Shown in pieces: positions 16,430 through 24,642 of a stretch of 40,826 nucleotides of DNA. The first letter of the stretch is position 1, and the number at the start of each line of letters is the position of its first letter. The stretch comes from Sinorhizobium saheli (GTDB taxonomy: Bacteria > Pseudomonadota > Alphaproteobacteria > Rhizobiales > Rhizobiaceae): the NCBI RefSeq assembly GCF_001651875.1, contig NZ_LNQB01000050.1, positions 1 through 40,826 on the forward strand, read 5' to 3'. The position numbers and the translations under genes were made by a program. The notes beneath the pieces are model-generated. The model was not told where the DNA came from. It made no database searches and worked only from the letters and a program-made list of their open reading frames with translations.

Positions 16430-18504
16430 CGTCGCGTCACCAAATCCGTCTCGGCGCCGATATCGGCGGCACCTTCACCGATATCGCGCTCGATGTCGGG
16501 GGAACGCTTTATTCGACCAAGGTGCTGACAAACTATGCGGCGCCAGAGCAGGCCATTCTCGACGGCATCGAGATCGTCGTCAGGGACGCCGGCATTGCAC
16601 CTGGCGATATCGACATCGTCATCCATGGCACGACGCTCGCGACCAATGCGCTGATCGAGCGCCGCGGTGCCCGGACGGCACTGGTCACCACGGAAGGCTT
16701 CCGGGACGTGCTCGAAATGCGGACGGAGAACCGCTTCGAACAGTACGACCTCAGCCTCGTGCTGCCCAAGCCGCTGATCCCCCGAGAAGACCGTTTCACC
16801 GTCAAGGGGCGCATGGACGCACAGGGGTGCGAACTCCAGCCGCTCGACGAGGCAGCGCTCGAAGCGATCGCCGAGACCATCGCGACAGGCAGCTTCGGCG
16901 CCATCGCGATCGGCTTCATTCACTCCTACATGAACCCCGCGCATGAAAAGCGGGCGCGGGAAATCCTGTCGCGCAAGCTCAGTATTCCGATTTCGATCTC
17001 CTCGGAAGTGTCGCCGCAGATGCGGGAGTTCGAGCGCTTCAACACGGTCTGCGCCAATGCCTATGTGCGGCCGCAGATGGCTGATTATCTTTCCCGCCTG
17101 CAGGTGCGCCTCAAGGAGATGGGCGCACAATGCCCGGTCTTCATGATCCATTCCGGCGGCGGCCTCATTTCGGTGGAGACCGCGGCCGAATTCCCGGTGC
17201 GATTGGTCGAGTCAGGTCCCGCGGGTGGCGCGATCTTCGCAGCCGACATCGCCCGCCGCTTCGACCTCAACCGTGTCGTGTCCTACGACATGGGCGGCAC
17301 CACGGCGAAAGTTTGCCTCATCGAAAATTTCGAGCCGCAGACCGCGCGAACCTTCGAGGTTGCCCGCACCTACCGTTTCTGCAAGGGGTCGGGCATGCCG
17401 ATCTCCATTCCCGTCATCGAGATGATCGAGATCGGCGCCGGCGGCGGATCGATCGCCTGGGTGGATGCCATGGGCCGGATCCAGGCAGGCCCGGAATCGG
17501 CGGCCTCCGAGCCAGGCCCGGCCTGCTACCAGCGCGGCGGCGCGCGCCCTGCCATCACCGACGCCGACCTGGTGCTCGGCAAGCTCGATGCGGACAATTT
17601 CGCCGGCGGCAAGATCAAGCTTTCGGTCGACAATGCCAGGGCCGCGATCGCGCGTGATGTCGGCGGCAAGCTCAGCCTCGAGCCACAGGCGGCAGCCTTC
17701 GGCATCGTCGAGGTCGTCGACGAGAACATGGCCAACGCCGCGCGCGTACACGCCGTCGAGCATGGCAAGAACATTTCCGACAATACGATGATCGCGTTTG
17801 GCGGCGCTGCCCCGCTGCATGCGGCGCGGCTCTGCGAAAAGCTTGGCGTCGATCGCTGCCTCATCCCACGGGGCGCCGGCGTCGGCTCGGCGATCGGCTT
17901 CCTCAAGGCGCCGTTCGGCTATGAGGCGCTCACCTCCAAGATCATGCGCCTGTCGAAATTCGACGCGGCATCGATCAACACGATGCTCGACCAGTTGAAG
18001 GCAACCGCCGAGGGCTTCGTGCGCGCCGGTACTGACGGCGCGATTACCCGTGAAGTGACCGCCTTCATGCGCTATGCCGGCCAGGGCTGGGAAATCCCGG
18101 TGCCGATGCCAGACCGCGCCTTTGTCGACGCCGACAAGACCGCGATCGAAAAAGCCTTCAAGGAGCGGTACGCGCAATTCTTCGGCCGTGCGGTCGAGGG
18201 TCCGGAAGTGGAATTCGTCACCTGGTCCGTCAAGACGCAGGACATTCGTCCCGAAGGCGAGAAGGTCGCCCTCGATGCCGGCGGTCAACCCGCGTCCGGC
18301 CATGCCATGCGCATGGTCTTCGACCCGGCATCCGGCAAAGAGCTGGAAACGGCGATCGTGCCGCGCGATACGCTCCCAGCCGGTGCCCGGATCGCCGGAC
18401 CCGCCGTCATCGTCGAGAGGGAGACCTCGACCGTCGTCACTTCGCCATTCGATGCCGTGATCCAGGCGGATGGCACTATCCTGCTCGTGCGGAAAGGGCT
18501 CTGA
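16426..18504 (+). CDS. hyuA: Hydantoinase/oxoprolinase family protein, alpha subunit (HyuA-type, copy 2)
   Basis: A 692-aa HyuA-family protein. DIGGTFTD starts at residue 12, HGTTLATNALI lies near residue 68, DMGGTT starts at residue 288, and GAGGGSIAW lies near residue 337. It is collinear with the copy at 3778 but clearly diverged along its length, so it is not a recent duplication and may act on a different substrate. It overlaps the ThDP gene by four bases and is followed by hyuB copy 2 after three bases. Expected role: ATP-dependent activation of a cyclic amide, imide or ketone. Confidence 0.85.
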   Translation: MTSRHQIRLGADIGGTFTDIALDVGGTLYSTKVLTNYAAPEQAILDGIEIVVRDAGIAPGDIDIVIHGTTLATNALIERRGARTALVTTEGFRDVLEMRTENRFEQYDLSLVLPKPLIPREDRFTVKGRMDAQGCELQPLDEAALEAIAETIATGSFGAIAIGFIHSYMNPAHEKRAREILSRKLSIPISISSEVSPQMREFERFNTVCANAYVRPQMADYLSRLQVRLKEMGAQCPVFMIHSGGGLISVETAAEFPVRLVESGPAGGAIFAADIARRFDLNRVVSYDMGGTTAKVCLIENFEPQTARTFEVARTYRFCKGSGMPISIPVIEMIEIGAGGGSIAWVDAMGRIQAGPESAASEPGPACYQRGGARPAITDADLVLGKLDADNFAGGKIKLSVDNARAAIARDVGGKLSLEPQAAAFGIVEVVDENMANAARVHAVEHGKNISDNTMIAFGGAAPLHAARLCEKLGVDRCLIPRGAGVGSAIGFLKAPFGYEALTSKIMRLSKFDAASINTMLDQLKATAEGFVRAGTDGAITREVTAFMRYAGQGWEIPVPMPDRAFVDADKTAIEKAFKERYAQFFGRAVEGPEVEFVTWSVKTQDIRPEGEKVALDAGGQPASGHAMRMVFDPASGKELETAIVPRDTLPAGARIAGPAVIVERETSTVVTSPFDAVIQADGTILLVRKGL

Positions 18505-18507
18505 TCC

Positions 18508-20127
18508 ATGGGCGACATCAATGAAATCCGCATGCAGGTCATGTGGAACCGGCTGATCTCGGTGGTCGAGGAACAGGCATTGACCCTGCTCCGCACGGCG
18601 TTCTCCACTTCGGTGCGCGAGGCTGGCGACCTTTCGGCCGGCGTCTACAATGCCAAGGGCGAGATGCTGGCCCAGGCCGTGACCGGAACGCCGGGCCACG
18701 TCAACACCATGGCCGAAGCCGTGCTGCACTTCATCGCCGAGATCCCGCGCGAGGAAATGTATCCCGGCGACACCTATGTGACCAACGATCCCTGGAAGGG
18801 GACCGGTCATCTGCATGACATCACCATGGTTTCGCCGTCCTTCAAGGGCGATCGGCTGATCGGCTTCTTCGCCTGCACGGCCCATGTGGTCGATGTCGGC
18901 GGGCGCGGTTTCGGCGCCGACGGAAAGTCGGTGTACGAGGAAGGCATCCAGATCCCGATCATGAAATTCGCCGAGCGCGGCGTAGTGAACAAGGATCTGC
19001 TGAAGATCCTCCGTGTCAACGTGCGCGAGCCCGACCAGGTGATCGGCGACTTCTTCTCGCTCGCCGCCTGCAACGACGTCGGCCATCGTCGCCTGATCGA
19101 GATGCTGAACGAGGTCGGTTATGAAGACCTCGACACGCTGGGCGATTTCATCCTGTCGCGCACCCATGCCGCGACGATGGAGCGTATCGCGGGATTGCCG
19201 AAGGGGTCGTGGTCGAACGAGATGTTGACCGATGGCTATGACGAGCCGATCAAGCTCGCCGCCAAGGTCACGATTGCCGATGACGGCGTCAATGTCGATT
19301 TCTCCGGCACCGCTGCGGTGAGCCGCTGGGGGATCAATGTGCCGCTGATCTACACCAAGGCCTATGCCTGCTATGCGCTGAAATGCGTCGTCGCGCCCGA
19401 CATCCCCAACAATGCGGCCTCGCTCGCCGTATTCAGCGTGTCATCGCCCACCAACATCCTCAACGCGGAACATCCGGCGCCGGTCTCCGTGCGCCATGTC
19501 ATCGGCCATATAGTGCCGGATCTCGTGCTCGGTGCCTTGGCCCAGGCGCTGCCTGGCAAGATCCTGGCCGAAGGTGCCGCGGCGCTCTGGAACGTGCATA
19601 TCTCGGTGCGTCCGGTTGCCGGAACACCCGGCCGGCGCGCCGAGGTGCTGATGTTCAATTCGGGGGGCATGGGCGCACGCCCAGACCTCGATGGCCTATC
19701 TTCGACGGCCTTCCCATCGGGTGTTCATACGATGCCGATCGAGGCGACGGAACATACCGGCCCAATCGTCATCTGGCGTAAGGAACTCCGGCCTGATTCC
19801 GGCGGTGACGGCAAGTATCGCGGCGGTCTCGGCCAGGTCATCGAAATCGCGCCTGCCGAGGGACATGAATTTGATTTCTCGGCCATGTTCGATCGCATCA
19901 CGACGCCGGCGCGCGGCCGTGCGGGCGGTGGGGATGGTGCGCCGGGTTCGGCCAGGCTCGATGACGGCACCAGGTTGCGTCCCAAGGGCTGGCAGCACGT
20001 GCCCGCCGGCCGCAGGCTGATGCTGGAACTGCCAGGCGGGGGCGGCTTCGGCGATCCTGCCGAACGTTCGCGCGAAGCCCGGGCCGAAGATCTGTCCAAA
20101 GGATATGTTACGGGGAAGAGGTCGTGA
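18508..20127 (+). CDS. hyuB: Hydantoinase B/oxoprolinase family protein (HyuB-type, copy 2)
   Basis: A 539-aa partner subunit, 37 residues shorter than copy 1. The family motif reads NDPWKGTGHLHDI at residue 93. The variant (Trp and Gly-His-Leu-His-Asp instead of Tyr and Met-His-Leu-Pro-Asp in copy 1) is a visible difference in the conserved core. The C-terminal PGGGGFGDP block is near residue 510. It is tightly coupled to hyuA copy 2, and its TGA overlaps the GTG start of the aminotransferase. The two hyu pairs in the window therefore look like separate enzymes. Confidence 0.86.
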   Translation: MGDINEIRMQVMWNRLISVVEEQALTLLRTAFSTSVREAGDLSAGVYNAKGEMLAQAVTGTPGHVNTMAEAVLHFIAEIPREEMYPGDTYVTNDPWKGTGHLHDITMVSPSFKGDRLIGFFACTAHVVDVGGRGFGADGKSVYEEGIQIPIMKFAERGVVNKDLLKILRVNVREPDQVIGDFFSLAACNDVGHRRLIEMLNEVGYEDLDTLGDFILSRTHAATMERIAGLPKGSWSNEMLTDGYDEPIKLAAKVTIADDGVNVDFSGTAAVSRWGINVPLIYTKAYACYALKCVVAPDIPNNAASLAVFSVSSPTNILNAEHPAPVSVRHVIGHIVPDLVLGALAQALPGKILAEGAAALWNVHISVRPVAGTPGRRAEVLMFNSGGMGARPDLDGLSSTAFPSGVHTMPIEATEHTGPIVIWRKELRPDSGGDGKYRGGLGQVIEIAPAEGHEFDFSAMFDRITTPARGRAGGGDGAPGSARLDDGTRLRPKGWQHVPAGRRLMLELPGGGGFGDPAERSREARAEDLSKGYVTGKRS

Positions 20128-21329
20128 CCTATATTGCCAGCCGGCTGTCGGCGGTGAAGCCATCTGCCTCCATGGCCGTCTCCGAGGCTGCCAAGGAGCT
20201 TGCCGCGACCGGAGTCGACGTGATTGATCTCGGGCTCGGCGAGCCGGATTTTGCGGCGCCCGCCCACATCACCAAGGCTGCGTTCGAGGCCGCCACCCGG
20301 GAGCGCATGCGCTATACGGCTTCGCTCGGAACGCCGGATCTGCGCCAGGCGATCGCGGCCAAGTTCAGGCGTGAAAATGGCCTCGATTATGCGCTCGACC
20401 AGATCGCCGTCGCCAATGGCGCCAAGCAGATCATCTTCAATGCGCTGATGGCGACAGTGGAGGAGGGCGACGAGATCCTTCTCCCCGCGCCCTATTTCGT
20501 GTCCTATCCCGAGATGGCGAAGTTGTTCGGCGGCGTGCCAGTCACGCCGGAATGCCCGGCTGAAGCGGGCTTCCGGCTGACACCCGACGTGCTCGAAGCG
20601 TCGATCACCGACAAGACGCGATGGCTGTTCCTCAACATGCCCGGCAATCCCTCGGGCGCCGTCTATTCCAGGGAGCAGCTCCAGGCGCTCGGCACGGTGC
20701 TGGTCAAGCACCCGCAGGTCCTGATCCTGTCCGATGAAATCTACGAGCACATCATCTTCGATGGCCGACCATTCGTCTCCTTCGGCGCGGCCTGCCCGGA
20801 ACTGCTCGACCGCACGCTGGTCGTGAACGGCGTCTCGAAAGCCTATGCGATGACCGGGTGGCGTGTTGGCTACGCCGCAGGGCCGAAGGCCCTGATCAAG
20901 GCGATGGCGACCATCCAGAGCCAGTCCTGTACATCGGTCGGCGCACCGGCCCAGATCGCCGCCAGGGCTGCCCTCGAGGGTCCGCAGGACGACGTGGCAA
21001 AGTTCCGCACTGCCTTCGAACGGCGACGCAACCTCGTGGTTGAAGGCATCTCGAAGATCGACGCGCTGCAGCTCGATCCGCCGGAAGGCGCTTTCTACGC
21101 CTATATCGGCTGCGCCGCGCTTATCGGTGCGGTGACGCCGTCCGGGCAGACATTGGCCGACGACGTCGCGGTGGCCAAATATCTTCTCGAGGAAGGTCAC
21201 GTGGCGGCGGTGCCGGGCACAGCCTATGGCCTGTCGCCGTTCTTCCGCATTTCCACCGCGACATCGGACGAGATACTGGTTGAGGCCGTGGCGCGCATTG
21301 GCCGCGCCGTAGCCAGGCTCAAGATATGA
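20124..21329 (+). CDS. Class I/II PLP-dependent aminotransferase (AspC-like)
   Basis: A 401-aa fold-type I aminotransferase of the bacterial Ibeta aspartate aminotransferase group. The PLP-binding Lys239 lies in VNGVSKAYAMTGWRVGY. LNMPGNPSG, SDEIYEH and the terminal FFRIS (substrate carboxylate Arg) are all present, so it looks fully active. GTG start at 20124 overlaps the hyuB stop. In this operon it would interconvert an amino acid released by ring opening and its 2-oxo acid, which the ThDP enzyme could then use. Specificity cannot be assigned from sequence. Confidence 0.88.
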   Translation: MTYIASRLSAVKPSASMAVSEAAKELAATGVDVIDLGLGEPDFAAPAHITKAAFEAATRERMRYTASLGTPDLRQAIAAKFRRENGLDYALDQIAVANGAKQIIFNALMATVEEGDEILLPAPYFVSYPEMAKLFGGVPVTPECPAEAGFRLTPDVLEASITDKTRWLFLNMPGNPSGAVYSREQLQALGTVLVKHPQVLILSDEIYEHIIFDGRPFVSFGAACPELLDRTLVVNGVSKAYAMTGWRVGYAAGPKALIKAMATIQSQSCTSVGAPAQIAARAALEGPQDDVAKFRTAFERRRNLVVEGISKIDALQLDPPEGAFYAYIGCAALIGAVTPSGQTLADDVAVAKYLLEEGHVAAVPGTAYGLSPFFRISTATSDEILVEAVARIGRAVARLKI

Positions 21330-22159
21330 CGGACAGAACCATGGCCAAGGATTACAACACCATTCTGATCACCGGCGCCGCCGGACGGCTGGGCACTGAA
21401 CTGCGGAAAGGGCTGGTACATCTTGCCGAAAACGTCCGCGTCGCCGACCGGGTCGAGATCACCGATCTTGCGCCGCATGAAGAAGCCTTCGTCTTCGATC
21501 TCGCCGATGCCGAAGCGGTCGAGAATGCCGTCAAGGGCGTCGACGCCATCGTGCATTTCGGTGGCGCGCCGCTCGAAACTGCCTGGAAGACAATCCTCTC
21601 GTCGAATATCGAGGGTAGTTACAATATCTATGAGGCCGCCCGTCGTAACGGCGTAAAGCGCGTGATCTATGCCTCGTCCGTGCATGCCATCGGCTATTAC
21701 AAGCTGACCGACAATATCGATGAGACCGCACCGGTTCGTCCCGACAGCCTCTACGGCGTGTCGAAATGCTTCGTCGAGGCCCTGGCGCAGTTCTATTGGG
21801 ACAAGTTCGGCCTGGAGAGCGCCTGCCTGCGCATCTTCTCGTCCTTCCCGGAACCGCCGGAGCGCCGCATGCTGTGGTCCTGGCTGTCCTTCGACGATTG
21901 CGTCCGGCTCGTGGAAGCAGCGCTGACTGCTCCGCATATCGGCTGTACGGTCGCCTTCGGATTGTCCGACAACAAGGTCTGCCCCGTCGAGAACGCCAAC
22001 TGGGGCCGGCTCGGCTACCACCCGAAGGACAATACCGAATTCGCGCGCGAGAAGGTGGAGGCCGCTGTGCCGAGGCTCGACCCGCATGCATCCGCGACCC
22101 AGCATCTCGGGGGCTGGTTCGTCGATCTGCCGCATCCTGATGACGAGGTGTCGAAGTGA
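21326..22159 (+). CDS. NAD-dependent epimerase/dehydratase family protein, uronate dehydrogenase-like
   Basis: A 277-aa extended SDR. The cofactor loop GAAGRLG begins at residue 17, and YGVSK gives Tyr143/Lys147. Several stretches (SLYGVSKCF, WDKFG, LGYHPKDN, LGGWFVDLPHP near the C-terminus) closely resemble uronate dehydrogenases of Agrobacterium and Pseudomonas, which oxidise galacturonate or glucuronate to the aldarolactone. Because no other uronate-pathway gene is seen in this operon, a related hydroxy-acid or lactone substrate is also possible. It overlaps both neighbours by four bases. ATG 21326 is used; another in-frame ATG at 21341 is possible. Confidence 0.8.
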   Translation: MTDRTMAKDYNTILITGAAGRLGTELRKGLVHLAENVRVADRVEITDLAPHEEAFVFDLADAEAVENAVKGVDAIVHFGGAPLETAWKTILSSNIEGSYNIYEAARRNGVKRVIYASSVHAIGYYKLTDNIDETAPVRPDSLYGVSKCFVEALAQFYWDKFGLESACLRIFSSFPEPPERRMLWSWLSFDDCVRLVEAALTAPHIGCTVAFGLSDNKVCPVENANWGRLGYHPKDNTEFAREKVEAAVPRLDPHASATQHLGGWFVDLPHPDDEVSK

Positions 22160-23361
22160 AGGATACTTATGATGTCGTGATCGTCGGCGGCGCCGTCATC
22201 GGTTCGGCCGTCGCCTACTATCTCTCAGCCAATCCGGATTTCGACGGCTCCATTCTCGTGATCGAGAAGGATCCGACCTATGCGAAGGCGTCGACCTCGT
22301 TGTCGTCGTCCTCGATCCGGACGCAGTTCTCCAACCCGATCAATGTCAGGATCAGCCAGTACGGCTCGGAGGTCATCCGCAACTTCGCCGACATGATGCA
22401 GGTTGAAAACGACCGGCCGGATCTCTGCTTCCACCCCGGCGGTTACCTGTTCCTGGCCAGCACGCCCGAACAGGTGCAGATCCTGCGGGAGAACCATGCG
22501 GTGCAGGTTTCCTGCGGCGCCGATGTCGTGCTGTTCAACCGCGACGAACTCGCCGATGCCTTTCCGCATCTCAATGTCGCCGATATCGAGCTTGCCTCCT
22601 ACGGTCGGTCGGGGGAGGGCTGGTTCAACAACACCGGCCTGATGTACGGCTTTCGCAACAAGGCGCGTTCGCTCGGGGCGGAATACATCACCGACGAGGT
22701 CGTCGGCATCGCCCGGGAAGGCAATAAGGTAACGTCCGTCGCCCTGAAATCCGGCCGGACCATCGGCGCGGGGACGATCGTGAATGGATCGGGTCCGCGC
22801 GCCGCCTTGACCGCCCGCATGGCCGGCCTCGACATCCCGGTAGAGCCGCGCAAGCGTACATTGTTCGTCTTCGATTGCGCCGATACGCCCGAGGGTACAG
22901 CCAATATCAACAGCGGCCGGCTGCCACTGATGATCGACCCGAGCGGCGTGTTCTGCCGCCCTGAAGGCCGCTTCTTCCTGTCAGGATGCCCGCCGGTCGA
23001 GGATCCGATCTCGGACTGGGACGATTTCGAGCCACGCTACGAGGAATTCGAGAATATCATCTGGCCGGCGCTGGCCGAACGTTCGCCAAGGTTCGAAGCC
23101 ATCAAGGTGGTCAACCAGTGGGCCGGCCATTATGATTTCAACACGCTGGACCACAACCTGATCGTTGGCCGGCATCCGGAAGTTCGCAATTTTATCTTCG
23201 CCAACGGCTTCTCCGGCCACGGCCTTCAGCAGGGCCCGGCCACCGGGCGGGGCGTGTCGGAACTGATTATTTATGACGAATATCGCAGCCTCGACCTAAC
23301 GGAAGTCGGCTTCGAAAGGGTTATTCAGAACCGTCCATTCCTAGAGAAGGCTGTGATCTAG
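22156..23361 (+). CDS. FAD-dependent oxidoreductase, DAO family (sarcosine/glycine oxidase-like)
   Basis: A 401-aa DAO-superfamily flavoenzyme. The FAD loop GGAVIGSAVAYYL begins near residue 11, followed by the acidic VIEKD. The STSLSSSSIRTQFS segment is typical of the sarcosine oxidase beta / dimethylglycine-dehydrogenase-like branch, where FAD can be covalent or tight. The C-terminal GFSGHGLQQGPATGRGVSEL block binds the flavin and substrate carboxylate. GTG start overlaps the previous stop by four bases. It is the last gene of the operon and likely oxidises a secondary or N-alkyl amine or an amino acid. It is only distantly related to the DadA-like protein at 8489-9805. Confidence 0.85.
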   Translation: MKDTYDVVIVGGAVIGSAVAYYLSANPDFDGSILVIEKDPTYAKASTSLSSSSIRTQFSNPINVRISQYGSEVIRNFADMMQVENDRPDLCFHPGGYLFLASTPEQVQILRENHAVQVSCGADVVLFNRDELADAFPHLNVADIELASYGRSGEGWFNNTGLMYGFRNKARSLGAEYITDEVVGIAREGNKVTSVALKSGRTIGAGTIVNGSGPRAALTARMAGLDIPVEPRKRTLFVFDCADTPEGTANINSGRLPLMIDPSGVFCRPEGRFFLSGCPPVEDPISDWDDFEPRYEEFENIIWPALAERSPRFEAIKVVNQWAGHYDFNTLDHNLIVGRHPEVRNFIFANGFSGHGLQQGPATGRGVSELIIYDEYRSLDLTEVGFERVIQNRPFLEKAVI

Positions 23362-23373
23362 ATCGCCGCTGTC
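23359..23373 (+). repeat. 15-bp repeat, copy B (at stop of flavoenzyme)
   Basis: TAGATCGCCGCTGTC begins with the flavoenzyme stop codon and is identical to copy A at 14647-14661. The flanks differ on both sides. Confidence 0.6.
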
Positions 23374-23565
23374 ATTGGGGGCGCCGTCATTGACTGGTAG
23401 GCCTCGAATTTCGTGGAGAAATCGAAATTGAACTGCCGGCGCCGGAGGCCTCTGTCGCACCTGGACAATAGAGCGACCGCGTAATCTATCGATTGGAACC
23501 TGGCGTCACTGCCATGCCCGCGGATTCGGCATTGCGACGGATCGTGGTTGAAGGAAGCGAGCGTC

Positions 23566-23582
23566 TTGGCAATTTTTGCCAA
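23566..23582. promoter_or_regulatory. Probable ParD operator palindrome
   Basis: TTGGCAATTTTTGCCAA, two perfect 7-bp arms around TTT, ends 19 bases before the antitoxin start. ParD-type ribbon-helix-helix antitoxins bind such palindromes to repress their own operon, so this is a good operator candidate. Confidence 0.6.
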
Positions 23583-23601
23583 AGCCGGTATGGTCACTTG
23601 C

Positions 23602-23841
23602 ATGGGCACGATGAACATTTCCCTGCCGGACCATCTTAAGAGCTTCGTCGATGAGCAAGTCGCCGGAGGGGGGTATGGGACGAGCAGTGAATATATCCGG
23701 GAGTTGATACGCCGAGATCAGGATCGCCTCGCGTTACGCCGGCTGTTGCTTGACGGAGCCTCGTCCGCACCAACTGAGGCGGTCGACGCGGAATATTTCA
23801 CCAGTCTGCGCGATCGAGTTCGTGGTCAGCAGAGCAAGTGA
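23602..23841 (+). CDS. parD: Type II antitoxin, ParD family (ribbon-helix-helix)
   Basis: A 79-aa antitoxin. The N-terminal MNISLPDHLKSFVDEQV is the beta strand and first helix of the ribbon-helix-helix domain. YGTSSEYIRELIRRDQDR follows, and the acidic, flexible C-terminal part would wrap the toxin. ATG 23602 mirrors typical ParD starts; 23611 and 23590 are alternatives in frame. It overlaps the toxin gene by four bases (GTGA) and is preceded by an operator-like palindrome at 23566. It should neutralise the ParE-like toxin and autoregulate the pair. Confidence 0.88.
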   Translation: MGTMNISLPDHLKSFVDEQVAGGGYGTSSEYIRELIRRDQDRLALRRLLLDGASSAPTEAVDAEYFTSLRDRVRGQQSK

Positions 23842-24167
23842 ATAATAAGACTATTATCCCACGGCAGCTGGCGCGCAGCGACGTCGAGGCTGCCATTGAC
23901 TATTACGCACGCGAAGCAGGAACCGAGGCCGCCCTCGGATTTATCGACGCACTTCAAGCGGCGTACGCTTTGATCCCAGAGCATCCGGAGGCCGGATCGT
24001 TGCGGTATGCATACGATTTGGGATTGCCTGACCTACGGTGTGTGTCTCTGAAGCGATATCCCTATCTCGTTTTCTATCGCGAGCAGCCAAATCATGTCGA
24101 TGTGTGGCGCGTGCTACATGCGACGCGAGACATTCCGCAATGGATGCAGGAGCCGAATGGTCACTGA
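23838..24167 (+). CDS. parE: Type II toxin, RelE/ParE family
   Basis: A 109-aa toxin of the RelE/ParE fold. Recognisable parts are ARSDVEAAIDYYAREAG (first helix pair), GSLRYAYDLGLPDLRCVSLKR (central strands) and the C-terminal WRVLHATRDIPQWMQ typical of ParE. ParE members usually poison DNA gyrase. GTG start overlaps the antitoxin stop. The first codons are unusually AT-rich for this window, compatible with recent acquisition. The pair appears complete and may stabilise the replicon or island. Confidence 0.88.
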   Translation: MNNKTIIPRQLARSDVEAAIDYYAREAGTEAALGFIDALQAAYALIPEHPEAGSLRYAYDLGLPDLRCVSLKRYPYLVFYREQPNHVDVWRVLHATRDIPQWMQEPNGH

Positions 24168-24642
24168 GCGCTCGGACATTCCCGCCAAAGCTATTGGTGG
24201 GCCGGCGGTTCGCTTCCCTTCAACTGCACGATTGGCGACTACAGGGCCGATGATTCATTATCCTCTCAAGACCTTCACGCGCCTTGGCAGCTCGCAGATC
24301 GTGGCTTGCTACGGCTCGGGTCCGACTCATCGGCGACGTTGGACGGCACGCACGATTTCGCTGACGGCGCCGGCCACCGCGCCCGCCCCATATTGCCGCC
24401 GGCAAGCTTTGGGACGAGTTCGAAACCATCTGGCGTCGCCTTGCGCCAGCGGTTGCACCACGACGCCGGCGTTGTTGATCAGGGTATTGATGCGACCGCG
24501 GCTCTCGCACAACCGACGCCAGAATGCAGCAACAGAGGCGAGATCCGCGCCTGACGCCCGTGGCTTCAATGACGGGTTTGTCGACTTCCTCTGCGATTGC
24601 CCCGCACGTGCCGGCCCATCTGGCCTCGTTGCACCGCGACAC
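24168..24642. other. Gene debris between ParDE and the Tm-1-like locus
   Basis: No intact gene is seen in these 475 bases. On the minus strand, 24453-24545 encodes a short stretch ending in RINTLINNAGVVVQP, the NNAG core of a short-chain dehydrogenase. A following PDGFEL-like piece is in another frame. The rest is not recognised. Confidence 0.5.
24420..24545 (-). pseudogene. Short-chain dehydrogenase remnant
   Basis: Reading leftwards from 24545 the frame gives LASVAAFWRRLCESRGRI, then NTLINNAGVVVQP, the central NNAG region of an SDR. Just beyond 24453 the expected continuation (TPDGFEL-like) appears only in a different frame, so a frameshift has occurred. The Rossmann N-terminus and the YxxxK catalytic part are missing. 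It is a relic without function. Confidence 0.45.

Noticed and set aside
17212..19167. Long minus-strand open frame (651 codons) opposite hyuA/hyuB copy 2
   Set aside because: It spans two well-supported plus-strand genes and their junction, lacks motifs, and is rich in the His/Asp/Gly/Ala pattern of antisense frames.
23358..23618. Minus-strand open frame before ParD ending with a phenylalanine-rich segment (RRRQFNFDFSTKF)
   Set aside because: It looked a little like the end of a transposase or other gene, but I cannot match it to a family, and it overlaps the ParDE control region.
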